Assembly: GCA_009801015.1 (NCBI GenBank)
Contig: VHZZ01006255.1
Span: 21,297-47,467, forward strand
Reading direction: 5' to 3'
Source: Silene noctiflora
Taxonomy: Eukaryota; Streptophyta; Magnoliopsida; Caryophyllales; Caryophyllaceae
DNA: 26,171 bases
How positions within the stretch are numbered: the first letter of the stretch is position 1; each line of letters opens with the position of its first letter. The position numbers and the translations under genes are program-made. Positions 9,790 through 19,036 of the stretch are shown here, piece by piece. The notes under the pieces are model-generated. The model saw only the letters and a list, made by a program, of their open reading frames with translations, had not been told where the DNA came from and did no database searches.

Positions 9790-9827
9790 GAACTTCGGGG
9801 ACGGAGTTCTTTTTCAGGGGGGAAGAG
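9790..9827 (+). other. Terminal hairpin and polypurine tract of the Tekay-like element
   Basis: GAACTTCGGGGACGGAGTTC (9790-9809) folds as the copy at 9474 does, with one wobble pair. AGGGGGGAAGAG (9816-9827) is the PPT, immediately followed by the LTR start TGTAATACCC. Confidence 0.8.
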
Positions 9828-9956
9828 TGTAATACCCGCCCTAGTGGGAGACCCGTTGACTGACCGTAGGTACCTTTGATCATATCAGACCCTTTGGTAT
9901 GGACGGAGTTGGAGTTATTTTGTATTTGAGATCAAGAACTCAACCTAATAAGGGTC

Positions 9957-10029
9957 ACTTGGCCGAGTGTTAGTGACACTAGACCGAGTGCGGTGTACTC
10001 GGTCGAGTATACCAGTACTCTACCGAGTG
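9957..10029 (+). repeat. ACTCG..CGAGT palindrome cluster in the LTR
   Basis: Four copies are seen: CACTTGGCCGAGTG (9957-9970), CACTAGACCGAGTG (9977-9990), ACTCGGTCGAGT (9997-10008) and ACTCTACCGAGT (10017-10028). Spacing is 20 bp throughout. They end about 15 bp before a TATA-like sequence at 10043-10052. Confidence 0.8.
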
Positions 10030-10042
10030 CGTTAGCGTCAGC

Positions 10043-10052
10043 ATAATATAAT
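10043..10052 (+). promoter_or_regulatory. Possible LTR TATA-like element
   Basis: ATAATATAAT is the best TATA-like site downstream of the palindrome cluster. It is followed by a CT-rich stretch (10080-10150) that resembles a transcribed leader. It is not a consensus TATA box. Confidence 0.35.
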
Positions 10053-10633
10053 GTTACGCGGAAGTCATGACCCAAAATCATTTTCATTTCTTTCTTTTTC
10101 ACAAAACCTAAAACCAGAGTAACTTTCCTATCTTCCTCCTTCCACCATACCATTTGTTGAGCCTTCACCTAGGAGACCACCATAGGAGCGGATGTGCGAG
10201 TCAGGTTTGACCTAGTCATCAGTCTGTCGAGTAAGGTAAGTCATCGTCACCATATGTGAGTTTGGTTAGGATTATGGTTGATTGTGATAGGGTCATACCA
10301 TTGTTGTTGGTCGATGGCGGTCTTCCATGTGCATGTGTGTGATGATCGGTACTTTCTTAAAAATTGTTAGAGGTAGGGTTTCCATGCTCAGTTGATTACG
10401 TAATTGGTATAAGATGTATTGTGACAGTTTATTGTTGTTACTATTGTGTTTGATATTATTGTGTTTTAGTTATTGGATGTTATTGTGGAGCCATTTTCGG
10501 GAGATGGTTCCAACCCCATGTTCGCCTCTTGTGGCTCCCGTCACGAGGGAGATATGCACATTAATAATCTGGGTTCGCCCATTGCGATGAGCGGGGATTA
10601 GGTAGTACGGCTGTGGTCCCCACTAGCGGTGTG

Positions 10634-10685
10634 GATTACCTATTACGATGGGTAATCTGGTAGGGCTACACACTTCGGTGTGTGG
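10634..10685 (+). other. Two adjacent hairpins in the Tekay-like LTR, one with a TTCG loop
   Basis: GATTACC (10634-10640) pairs with GGTAATC (10651-10657) across a 10-base loop. Directly after it, CTACACAC (10666-10673), loop TTCG, GTGTGTGG (10678-10685) makes an 8-bp stem with one wobble pair. As RNA this would be a very stable UUCG tetraloop hairpin. Confidence 0.6.
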
Positions 10686-11113
10686 TCGGTTACTGAAAGT
10701 GGAGTTGGAGGATTGTTTGATTACTGTTGATTATCTTGTATGGTTATATATATCTTGTGTTAATTATTCAGTTGACTCACCCCGTTTATTGTTTTCGAAC
10801 TGTGGCGATCCATTCAGGGATGGTGAACAGTGTGAATTTCAGATTTAGTGTGGATGCCGTCTTGATGTAGCTGTGAGGTCGAAAAAGTCGCATGACATAT
10901 AGTTGGTCATTAGGCGATTGTAGTGTCACCAATTATACTTTTACCTTTGTATAGTTGAGTTGTTATCTTTTGTTCCACTGTAAGTTGTAAATAATTTATT
11001 AAATGTTCTTTGATGGTCTATTTGATATACTTTCCTCGGGAAACCGAGATGGTAGCGCCCTTATTTATCAAGGAAGGCCTAGTTAAGACTCCTTGGCAAC
11101 TGGGGGTGTTACA

Positions 11114-12424
11114 ACACATACCCCCGCCTACAAAAGTCATCATAGACGGGGTATTGACCGGTAGTTTGGTCGTAGTAGACCCGTCAATCTTCCTCCCAAG
11201 CACTTGGCGCTTACTCGCCACCGTTTGCATCCCTAAGTTCATGTTTTCCATCCATTGGACGAGGTCGTGGGGTGCATCAGAGGGTATTGGGGTTAGGAAG
11301 ATGAAGCCTCACCTTGTTGGTAGTGCCACGGGGGAGGTTGGTGGGACGGTGGTGGCGCGTTATAACGCAAAGATGATTCAATGGCGCCTTGACGATCCCT
11401 CCCTTATGTGATAGGAGGGTCCTTGGGATTCTATACCTCCGCCTCAATTTCAAGGAGGTAGTGGTCTTGGTTCGGCTTGACCCGAAATTTTTGGGCATTT
11501 CGGAAGGGGAGCGAATTTTTACCTTGAATTTGCCAATAATCCTTGTTATCGGCCGAGTTCCTTTTTATCCAACTAAGGTTGATGGTGAAGTAATCCTTGG
11601 TAAGATAGGTTTCTCCGGGGATGTAACCAAGGTTGGACAAATCGACATTTAGGCTCCTAGCTATGCGGGTGATGAGGCCACCCACACAGAGTCCCACTTT
11701 TTGGCCGGGGGCGTTAGAGAGCTTGTTTAAGTATAGGGCCATATGTGCCCGATGCTGATTTGGTAAGGTTACGATTTTGTGAAAAGAAATGAGCTTAGGA
11801 TCTCCAATTCGTCGGTGCGGAAGGTCCAAGGCTCATCTCGGGCGAACACGGTCCACCCCATAAATCGGTGCTAAATCCTCATTGGGGGGGTTGTGACAAG
11901 AACTTGCCCCCTCTTCACACCGGCTTGATCATCAAGGCCCGAAATGGCCTTCCACACCTCGGAATAGTGTATTTTCGAGCGCCCTATGAGTGGGGGCGTC
12001 CTCCAAACCAAATATGGAGCGCAATTTGGACAAAGGGATGGTAATATCTTTGTTCATGAGGCGGAAATGCGAAAAGGCAACCATCCCCGTTTGTCTATGC
12101 TTGTCTAGCCTAAGGGAGCTCAAAAACTCCCATGTAAGACGGGGGTAGGTCCGCTCTTGAAGGTTGTACATGCCCTTCATCCCAACCCCCTTGAACACTG
12201 CCTCTGTCTCTTTGTTTAGACCGAGGTTTCTCATGGAATGCCTACATATGAAACGGGTTAGGAGTAGGGGATGTTGCTTAAAGAGAAGAAATCTACCTTT
12301 TTTGTGACTTAGTGACAAACTCAAGGCCCGGAAAGTCGGGATCCGGTCCCATATCGGCGCTAGCCGCTGCCACCATCTCCGCATGAGCCCTTGCAAGGTC
12401 ACCCCTAGTCCTCTTTGATGCCAT
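11114..12424 (-). pseudogene. Athila ORF-1 / env-like protein, second copy, degenerate and truncated
   Basis: The start codon at 12424-12422 opens MASKRTRGDLARAHAEMVAA, matching the basic N-terminus of the first copy. A frameshift at about 12310 leads to RFICRHSMRNLGL and RLTWEFLSSLRLDKHRQTG (12402-11932), the PF03078-like core. Further frameshifts lie between 11930 and 11830. LYLNKLSN and LSWIKRNSADNKDYW (11829-11434) follow, with a TAG at 11431-11433. Beyond it, decayed sequence similar to the first copy (SSLRYNAPPP versus NLRYNIPPP) runs to 11114, where the Tekay-like LTR cuts it. Unlike the first copy, the Tyr codon after LTKD is intact here. No transmembrane segment is evident. Confidence 0.8.
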
Positions 12425-12600
12425 TTTTGAAGGTAGGAGGAGGGTTAGTGTTAATGGAGGTGTGGGTGAGGGAGGTAGTGAAGATTTGATGGATATTTAA
12501 GGGAGAATGGGAGAGTTTTGAGGGAGAAAGGAGTGTTTAGAGAGAATGGGATTTGGGAAATAATGAAGGAATGAAGGTTTATGTGTGATTTTATTCCGTG
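12425..12600 (-). promoter_or_regulatory. CT-rich leader of the second env-like gene
   Basis: On the minus strand this is a CT-rich, ATG-poor leader before the start at 12424, with TTAAATATCC (about 12491-12500) as a weak TATA-like site about 70 bp upstream. It lies between the hairpin array and the ORF, as in Athila-1. Confidence 0.35.
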
Positions 12601-12608
12601 TTTTTAGC

Positions 12609-13176
12609 TTCCAGCCGGTTCAGGACCTGTCGTCGGTCACTCGGCTGCGGATTCTTACCCATATTTCAAATCCTTCGAATTTTTCTCCAAAAACAAAAGG
12701 GCTCGGTGCCGGTGGGGGGGGCGACTGCCGGTCTACCGGCAGAGAGCTTCCCTCTTTCTCCCTTTGGTTCGTTTTCTCATTCAGATGGTGTCCCCAGCCG
12801 GCGAGCCGGCTGCTGGCCTACCGACATGAAACTCCTTCTCTCTTCTTTTCCTCCTCTAAATCACTCTGGATGTGTCCCCAGCCGGAAATCCGGCTGCCGG
12901 CCTTCCGGTAGGGGACTCTTCTCCTCAGATCTGAACTCATTTTTCTTCAATGGGGGTGTTCCGCTGACCGGATTCCGGCATACCGGCTCACACCCCCCCT
13001 TCACTTCAATTTAAGAATTTTTCTTCAAAATAATTTTGACGCAACGCCGGTAGGGTGATCGGCCGCCGGTCTACCGGCAAATAGCCACATATACATATTT
13101 TTCTTCAAAATCTAACTTCAAATATCACGTCTCCCCAGCCGGTTGGGGACCGGCGGCCGTTGGGGCGGTTGGGGGC
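12609..13176 (-). repeat. Seven-unit CpG-rich hairpin array in the pol/env spacer (Athila-2)
   Basis: Cores are seen near 12609, 12706, 12792, 12877, 12958, 13044 and 13135, spacing 81-97 bp. On the plus strand they read like CCCAGCCGG...CCGGCTGCCGG...CCGGT. The count of seven and the position between pol and the env-like start equal those of Athila-1 (1343-1915), although individual units differ. Confidence 0.85.
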
Positions 13177-13436
13177 TTCATAACGTGATTTTCAACAAGT
13201 TTTCCTCAAGTTCAAATTTCAAAAGCCGACCTATTAGCTTGGCACACATTTTCGTGTTTTCCGCACTCAAACCGATTCAATATGTCGGGAATTGGGCCAA
13301 GTGAAGGTATTGCTCTTGATGTTCAAGATACCGAGTCGCCATAGTGTGACATCCCTTCACCAAATCCAAATCTTCAACAGATGTACAAGAACCAAATATT
13401 CTCATGAACTAACTAAATGCATTCAATATTTACAAA

Positions 13437-13463
13437 TTGGTGGTTATTTAGGAACTCCACCAA
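13437..13463 (-). other. Conserved stem-loop in the pol/env spacer (Athila-2 copy)
   Basis: On the minus strand TTGGTGG, loop AGTTCCTAAATAA and CCACCAA form a perfect 7-bp stem. It is the counterpart of 1074-1100. It lies 57 bases after the pol stop; in Athila-1 it lies about 25-30 bases after the last pol codons. Confidence 0.6.
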
Positions 13464-13498
13464 ACCCATTGCTTGAGTAGTTTTCAATCGGTATCCTC

Positions 13499-13519
13499 CT
13501 CGGGGAGCAGATCCCCGAG
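13499..13519 (-). other. Perfect hairpin directly after the pol stop codon
   Basis: CTCGGGGA (13499-13506), loop GCAGA and TCCCCGAG (13512-13519) form a perfect 8-bp stem that abuts the pol stop codon (complement of 13520-13522). Confidence 0.65.
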
Positions 13520-16500
13520 TTAGAGCACTTCTATGGTACCTTTCTCATCTCCTTGATAATATCTCTTGAACCTTTGGTCGTTAACTTTGAGGGTTCTTCC
13601 CTCTTCACTCCAAAGCTCAAACGCGCCATAGGGGGAGATGTCCATCACTTTAAAGGGACCCGACCACCTAGAGCGTAGTTACCCGGGAACACCTTTACCT
13701 TTGAATTGAAAAGAAGGACGAGGTTCCCCCCACTTATCTTCTTTTCAACAATTTTGGCATCATGCCACTTCTTGGTTTGATCTTTATAGATCCTTGAGCT
13801 CTAATAAGCTTACATTCTTAATTCCTCTAGCCCATTCATTTGAATAAATCTTGTTTTGCCGGCGGCATCAATATCAAAGTTCATTTCCTTTAGAGCCCAC
13901 CACGCCTTATGCTCTAATTCAACGGGAAAGTGGCACGCCTTCCCATACACAATCTTGTAGGGTGTCGTGCCGATCGGTGTTTTATACGCCCTTCTTAGAG
14001 CCCATGAGACGTCCGGGAGCTTTTGGGACCAATTTTTCCGGCTTTTGTTTGTGACCTTTTCCAAAGATTGCCTTGATTTGGCGATTTGAAACCTCTACGT
14101 GCCCACAAGTTTGTAGATGGTAGGCAAGGGCGGTCTTATGTCGCACTCCATGTGATTCTAACAAGCCTTTGAAGGTACTTTTTCGGAAGTGGGATCCGCC
14201 ATCGCGTATGACCACTCTCGGGGTTCCGAACCTCTGAAAAATTGTGCCCTTGAACAATTTCATCACTACTTTTGAGTCATTGGTTGGAAATGCCACCACT
14301 TCAATCCACTTTGAAACATAATCAACGGCCACCAATATGTATTCATTTCCACATGAGTTCGGAAATGGGCCCATAAAGTCGATTCCCCAACAATTGAATA
14401 GCTCAATTTCAAGAATGTTATTGAGCGGCCATCTCATTTCTTTTCCCGATGTTCCCCGTCCGTTGGCATGCATCACAAGACTTCACCAAGTAGTGAATGT
14501 CCTTGAACATGGAAGGCCAATAGAACCCGCCTTATAACACCTTGACAATGGTTTTTGATGTAGCCAAGTGTCCACCATAAGCCTAGTTGTGTAAGCTATC
14601 TACGATTTCCATGCCTTGTTCCCTAGACACACATCTTCGAAACATCTCATCCCCACACTTTCGAAACAAGTGTGGGTCATTCCAAAAATACCTTCTCGAA
14701 TCATTTTTCAATTTCCTCCTTTCTCTAGCATCTAACTCATCCGGAATAAATCCGCTCACCAAATAGTTTGCCAAGTCCGCGAACCATGGCACTTTAACAC
14801 TAACTTTTATTAGGCTATCTTCCCTTAACCACTCATCAATTAGTCCACTTTTATCTCCTATGCCATAATCATTAACCGTGAGTCTTGACAAGTGGTCGGC
14901 CACCACATTTTCGGCCTCCGCCTTGTCTTTGATTTCTAGATCAAACTCTTGAAGCAATAAGAACAACCTCAAGAGTCTTGGTTTGGCATCCTTCTTCACC
15001 ATCAATTGCCTCAAGGCGGCGTGATCAGTGTAGACCACCACCTTGGAGCCCATACGATATTGTCGAAATTTTTCAATGGCATAGACCGATTGCAAGCATT
15101 TCTTTCTCGGTGGTTGAGTAATTGCATTGAGCTTGATCCAAAGTCTTGATTGAATAGTATATGACATGATGTTTCTTGTCAACTACTTGACCAAGTACCG
15201 CTCCCACGACATAATCGGACGCGTCACACATCGCTTCAAAAAGGAGACTCCAATCCAGAGCCCGGATGATAGGAGCCGTGATGAGAGCAAGCTTTAACCT
15301 ATTAAAAGACTCAAGGTAAAAATCATTAAATACAAAGGGGGCGTCTTTTAGAAGGAGTGAAGTCAATGGTTTTGTGATTTTGGAAAAGTCTTTTATGAAT
15401 CGCCTATAAAGGGCGGCATGTCCTAGAAAGCTCCTCACCCCCTTCACATTTGTAGGGGGTGACAATTTCTCTATCACCGAAAATTTAGCATCATCAACTT
15501 CAATCCCCCTCTTAGAGACGACGTGGCCAAGCACAACTCCCTCCTCCACCATAAAGTGACACTTTTCCCAATTGAGGACTAAGTTGTGCTCCTCACACCG
15601 TCTCAAGACACTTGAAAGATTAACCAATCCATGATCAAATGAGTCTCCATGGACGCTAAAGTCATCTATGAAGACTTCCATACATTTCTCTAGAAAGTCC
15701 ACAAAGATTGTCATCATGCACCTTTGAAAGGTGGCAGGTGCATTACACAACCCGAATGACATTCTTCAGTAAGCATAGACACCTATGGGACACGTGAAAG
15801 TTGTTTTTTCTTGGTTTTCTGGGTGAATTGGTATTTGAAAGAACCCGGAGAATCCATCCAAGAAACAATAATACGCGTTCCCCGGCAATCGTTCAAGCAT
15901 TTGGTCTATTAATGGAATGGGGAAGTGGTCCTTTAGGGTGGCGGAGTTCAACTTGCGATAGTCGATACACATGCGCCACCCGGTGACCGTGTGAGTAGGA
16001 ACGCAAGTCCCGTCCCCTTGTTCCACCATGGTCACTCCACCCTTTTTGGGAACCACATGGATAGGGCTCACCCACCTACTATCGATTATTTGATAAATAA
16101 TCCCCGCTTCTAACAATTTCAAGACTTCATTCTTGACAACCTCAGCCATTTTGGGGTTCAACCTTTTTTTACCCTCAACCAATGGCCGGCTCTCGTCTTC
16201 AAGGGTAATTCAGTGCATACACAAATTGGGGCTCAATCCCTTAATATCATTTATGTTATGCCCTAGTGAGGCTTTGTGAGATTTGAGAACTTGTAAAAGC
16301 TTTTGTTCTTGGCTCTCACTAAGATTAGCATTGATAATAACCGAGTAAGTCTCTCCCTCACCAAGAAAAGCATACTTAAGTGAGGGAGGTAGAGTTTTGA
16401 GTTGTACTTTTGGAGGGAGAAATCTCTCAACTTTCTTCAATAGCTCATCATCAACTTCATGATCTTCATCCATTTCCTCATCGTGAAGGGAAACTTGAAA

Positions 16501-16700
16501 TGCTTCTTCCATTTCCAATTCTTCCTTAGCCACTTCTTTGACCACTTGATCAATGATCTCAATAGTGCATGCTCGAGCTATCTTTGGTCCTTTCACAAGA
16601 CTAGGAAGGTTAAATTCAACTACGTCGTCCCTTATCCTAAAGGTTAGCCGCCCATCTCTAGCATCAATCAACACTCCTCCGGTAGCCAAAAATAAATTAT
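13520..16700 (-). pseudogene. Athila pol polyprotein: protease end, RT, RNase H, integrase; degenerate
   Basis: Minus-strand order: protease end (FLATGGVLIDARDGRLTFRI, about 16693-16630), linker (16630-16210), RT (16182-15400) with HVVPKKGG, YCFLDGFSGF and the catalytic FIDDFS box, RNase H (15400-14900) with DASDYVVGAVLGQ and YTDHAALR, then integrase (about 14560-13520) with D in [10 protein letters not shown] in VIRDGGSHF and E in GHVEVSNRQ. The C-terminal WSGPFKV module ends at TAA (13522-13520). Breaks: TGA at 16212-16210 and TGA at 15768-15766, both where relatives have Arg, a frameshift at 15070-15110, TAG near 14583, a frameshift at about 14060 and a stop at about 13810. Key catalytic residues survive but the frame does not. 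This would have been the enzyme set for copying and integrating the element. Confidence 0.92.
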
Positions 16701-16742
16701 GAGGGTATGACTATCCTCCGGTGAAGAGTCTATTGATCAAAG

Positions 16743-16753
16743 ATACTCAAGAG

Positions 16754-16786
<33 letters not shown>

Positions 16787-16797
16787 GAATTGAGTAT
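16743..16797. repeat. 31-base G homopolymer flanked by 8-bp inverted repeats
   Basis: Thirty-one consecutive G run from 16755 to 16785. ATACTCAA (16743-16750) and TTGAGTAT (16790-16797) flank the run and are perfect inverted complements. A short C run near the LTR 3' end, before TCTTGAGTAT, is normal in such copia LTRs. This length is exceptional. Confidence 0.85.
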
Positions 16798-17290
16798 ACA
16801 AATTTTCGCCTATTTTAAAGAATTATCCGTATAAAGTGTGATTGATTATTTACTTAAAGTTTATTGATTAAACTTTAGTAAATTGACCAATAGAAAATAT
16901 TAACACAAATGAAAAGAAGCAAGGACACACAGAATTTTGAATTGGTTCAGTTTCACAAGTCGAAACCTACGTCCACTATTCTCGATTAATAATTTTAGTA
17001 CCTTTCTACGGATTACAAAATTATCAATCCTACTCGTACAACTAACTATAGTTGTAACTCACTTGGAGTACGTTAATACTCGACTATCTTACGTAAATAA
17101 GAAAGTGTTTGAATGTTCACACAATGTTCACACAATTGAATGTATAAGAAACTATTCGAATCACTATTATCTTATAATGATATTTAATAATTAATTGCAA
17201 TAAGTAAATTTGCAAAACAATTTTGAAAAGTAATTTTGCACGATGAAATTAAAGCGTCAAAAGTCAATTTAAAATGATACAAAAAGTTTT

Positions 17291-17300
17291 GTATTTATAG
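17291..17300 (-). promoter_or_regulatory. LTR TATA box of the SIRE-type element
   Basis: On the minus strand the sequence is CTATAAATAC, a consensus plant TATA box. U3 would be 18364-17301 and R/U5 below 17290. Confidence 0.65.
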
Positions 17301-17704
17301 TAGATGGCACGACCTAGGTTCCGAGTGAAACCCTAGGTGCCGTGATATAACAAAATAAGGAATCAAATATAAATTCCATTATTTTATTTAGCCAATCTTA
17401 GTAAAAGATAAAAAATAAATACATAAAGAGATACAATATCTCTAACAAATATTTATTTGATATTTTTACCTTAAAACCCTAGATATGATAAGATTCACAA
17501 TGAATATATGGTAAAAAATTTATCATATAATCTGACCATATCTTTGCAAAGATATAAGATGAGTTTAGATAATCAAAAGAATAAAAATATCCTTAATGAT
17601 AATCTTAGCACAATTATCTTATTCTATAAAGGCATCACATACGAACAATGGCTCATAGGCCCATCGTTTTTCGTGTGAAACCCTAGCAACAACATTAGGT
17701 TAGA

Positions 17705-18012
17705 TAATTAGGGTTTTGGATATGAATGATTAGAAACCCTAATTAGCCACCAAGAAAAAACCCATAAGTTATTTCATAAGTTAAACTAATTATATGCATA
17801 ACCAACTATTCACAACCAAACAAAGACTCGTGCCTCATTTAAACTATAAACACGTTTTCATTGACATATCATAAAATAGGATTTGAAAAACTATTTTTCA
17901 AAACATTTAAATAAGTCGTGTGAAATTGACTTATGCACCTCAAAGTTATAGTTAAAACACCTATAACTTTGAGTCTTGGTATATGTAATGTTATAGCTGA
18001 AATGGCTATAAC
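17705..18012 (-). repeat. Three perfect inverted repeats in the SIRE LTR U3
   Basis: TAATTAGGGTTT (17705-17716) pairs with AAACCCTAATTA (17734-17745). CTCAAAGTTATAG (17939-17951) pairs with CTATAACTTTGAG (17961-17973). GTTATAGC (17990-17997) pairs with GCTATAAC (18005-18012). The first contains the telo-box AAACCCTAA, and AAACCCTA also occurs at 17328 and 17678. Confidence 0.75.
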
Positions 18013-18364
18013 TCTACTTACCAAACATTAATTCTTTAATTACCATTACGAGATGACGACCTACTATATCTAATCTTCCTTGAGATCTTCAATGTAGGAT
18101 TCATCTTTATATAAGCTCCTCTTGAACTTCACTTGATCCTTAATAATACCTTGATTCAGGCTTGCATCTTGATTAAGTACTTGAACATTATTGGATACTT
18201 GAATATGAGGTTGTTTGACATTACACGATCACAACTCTTTAATGCTAAGATGTAATGAATTCAATCTATAAAGACTGAACAAACAATTACGAGCAAGGTG
18301 TATAGAAAGTACTAAGCATACTTGTCATCATCAAAACATAAACATATAACAATATGATCCAACA

Positions 18365-18375
18365 AATTCCCCGCT
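18365..18375 (-). other. PPT of the SIRE-type element
   Basis: On the minus strand AAGCGGGGAATT precedes the LTR start TGTTGG. It is a somewhat decayed version of the usual purine-rich AAAAAGGGGGAGATT. Confidence 0.55.
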
Positions 18376-19036
18376 TATTAATGATGACAAGTCTCCTAGA
18401 ATTGTGACTAAGTGTGTAGTTCCCCCTCAATATAATACTGTCCTCTTATAGTATATGATCAACGTAAGATCATAACAAATGTATTCAAAGTCAAGAGCAC
18501 CTAAGAACCTTAAGAGACAATTGGTCTTGACAAGGAGCAAGCTTAGGCAAATGCATACTATGGTCGTTTCTTTCCCTCTCTTGACATCATCGAAAAGACA
18601 AGAACAAACATGAAATGACTAGAAAGATATACGACGAGGCAAGAAATAAGACCGATTAGTAGAAAATAAGGACCAATGCATAGACATAAAAGCATGCAAA
18701 ATATTAATGTCACATATAAACCAAGGAGAATTAAGCCACATGGGCCGAATAGAGTTAGTGCCAAAATGAGCCGATTGGTGAGAATAATAAGGTCCAACAA
18801 ACAGAAAAAGATAATAAAGCAGAAGGCAAAAGATTATGGGCCGAGGAGACTGGGCTTGGAAGGGCTTTAAGGATGGTGGATCTTAGTTGTCTTGGAAGGG
18901 CTTCAAGAATTCCAAGGAATCAAGACGATCAAGCATTGTCGCACATGATTGGCTTGAGCGATGAGACTAGTCTCGAAATTCAAGACTTTTAACGATAAAG
19001 CCTTGGTAGCGTCCAAGGTCATAGACATGTCCTCCC
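18376..19036 (-). other. SIRE 3' untranslated region, no gene seen
   Basis: This stretch lies between the stop of the env-position ORF and the PPT. Short ORFs here have no motif. TTGTCATCATTAATAAG next to the PPT matches the usual SIRE 3' end. Confidence 0.55.

Larger units (their letters stand above)
8644..9815 (+). other. 3' untranslated region of the Tekay-like element
   Basis: No coding sequence is seen. The stretch contains the ACTCGACCGAGT palindrome cluster (8871-9016) and an extra copy of the terminal hairpin (9474-9493). The repeated phrase TCTGATCTG occurs at 8858 and 8971. Confidence 0.6.
8180..11113 (+). mobile_element. 3' end of a Tekay/Del-like Ty3/gypsy element
   Basis: The region holds an ORF remnant, an untranslated region, the hairpin GAACTTCGGGGACGGAGTTC, a PPT and an LTR that starts TGTAATACCC and ends GGGTGTTACA. 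The hairpin, PPT and TGTAATACCC arrangement is characteristic of the Tekay/Del chromovirus 3' end as I know it. No chromodomain or integrase is visible: everything left of 8180 is Athila-1, which seems to have inserted into this element. The right flank is the env-like gene of Athila-2. Confidence 0.65.
9828..11113 (+). mobile_element. 3' LTR of the Tekay-like element (1286 bp)
   Basis: It starts TGTAATACCC and ends GGGTGTTACA, a 10-bp inverted repeat with one mismatch. It contains an ACTCGRYCGAGT-type cluster (9957-10029), a TATA-like ATAATATAAT (10043-10052) and structured GC-rich DNA (10500-10690). The following bases acaca (11114-11118) would be the target duplication if the other flank were present. 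Confidence 0.8.
11114..16700 (-). mobile_element. Second Athila-type element, truncated at both ends (Athila-2)
   Basis: Read on the minus strand the order is protease end, RT, RNase H, integrase, spacer with hairpin array, env-like gene. It belongs to the same family as the element at 1-8179: coding segments and the non-coding spacer align. The 3' part is cut by the Tekay-like LTR at 11113. The 5' part stops in the protease at about 16700, where SIRE LTR sequence begins. No LTR of this element is in the window. Confidence 0.85.
16700..18364 (-). mobile_element. 3' LTR of the SIRE-type element (left edge uncertain)
   Basis: On the minus strand it starts TGTTGGATCATATTG at 18364, soon followed by TTTTGATGATGACAA, a phrase common at the start of SIRE-type LTRs. 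A TATA box lies at 17300-17291. The far end lies in 16695-16715, where Athila-2 pol sequence begins, but no clean CA end or inverted repeat was found there. The LTR holds several inverted repeats and a 31-base G run on the plus strand. No gene is present. Confidence 0.65.

Noticed and set aside
9563..10168. Minus-strand frames of 106 and 78 codons in the Tekay-like 3' end
   Set aside because: They are antisense to the LTR and PPT and have no protein motif.
11010..11652. Plus-strand frames of 133 and 87 codons
   Set aside because: They cross the junction of the Tekay-like LTR and the antisense of the Athila-2 env-like gene, so they are shadows of the minus-strand gene.
12585..13014. Plus-strand frames of 108 and 138 codons
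   Set aside because: They run through the hairpin repeats of Athila-2 on the non-coding strand and only mirror CCGGC-rich repeats.
15801..16075. Frames overlapping RT on both strands
   Set aside because: They are shadows of the Athila-2 RT frame, which carries the clear family motifs.
18558..18800. Minus-strand 80-codon hydrophobic frame that looks membrane-like
   Set aside because: It lies in the SIRE 3' untranslated region. A hydrophobic run alone in AT-rich sequence is not evidence for a gene, although it was considered as a possible env transmembrane part.
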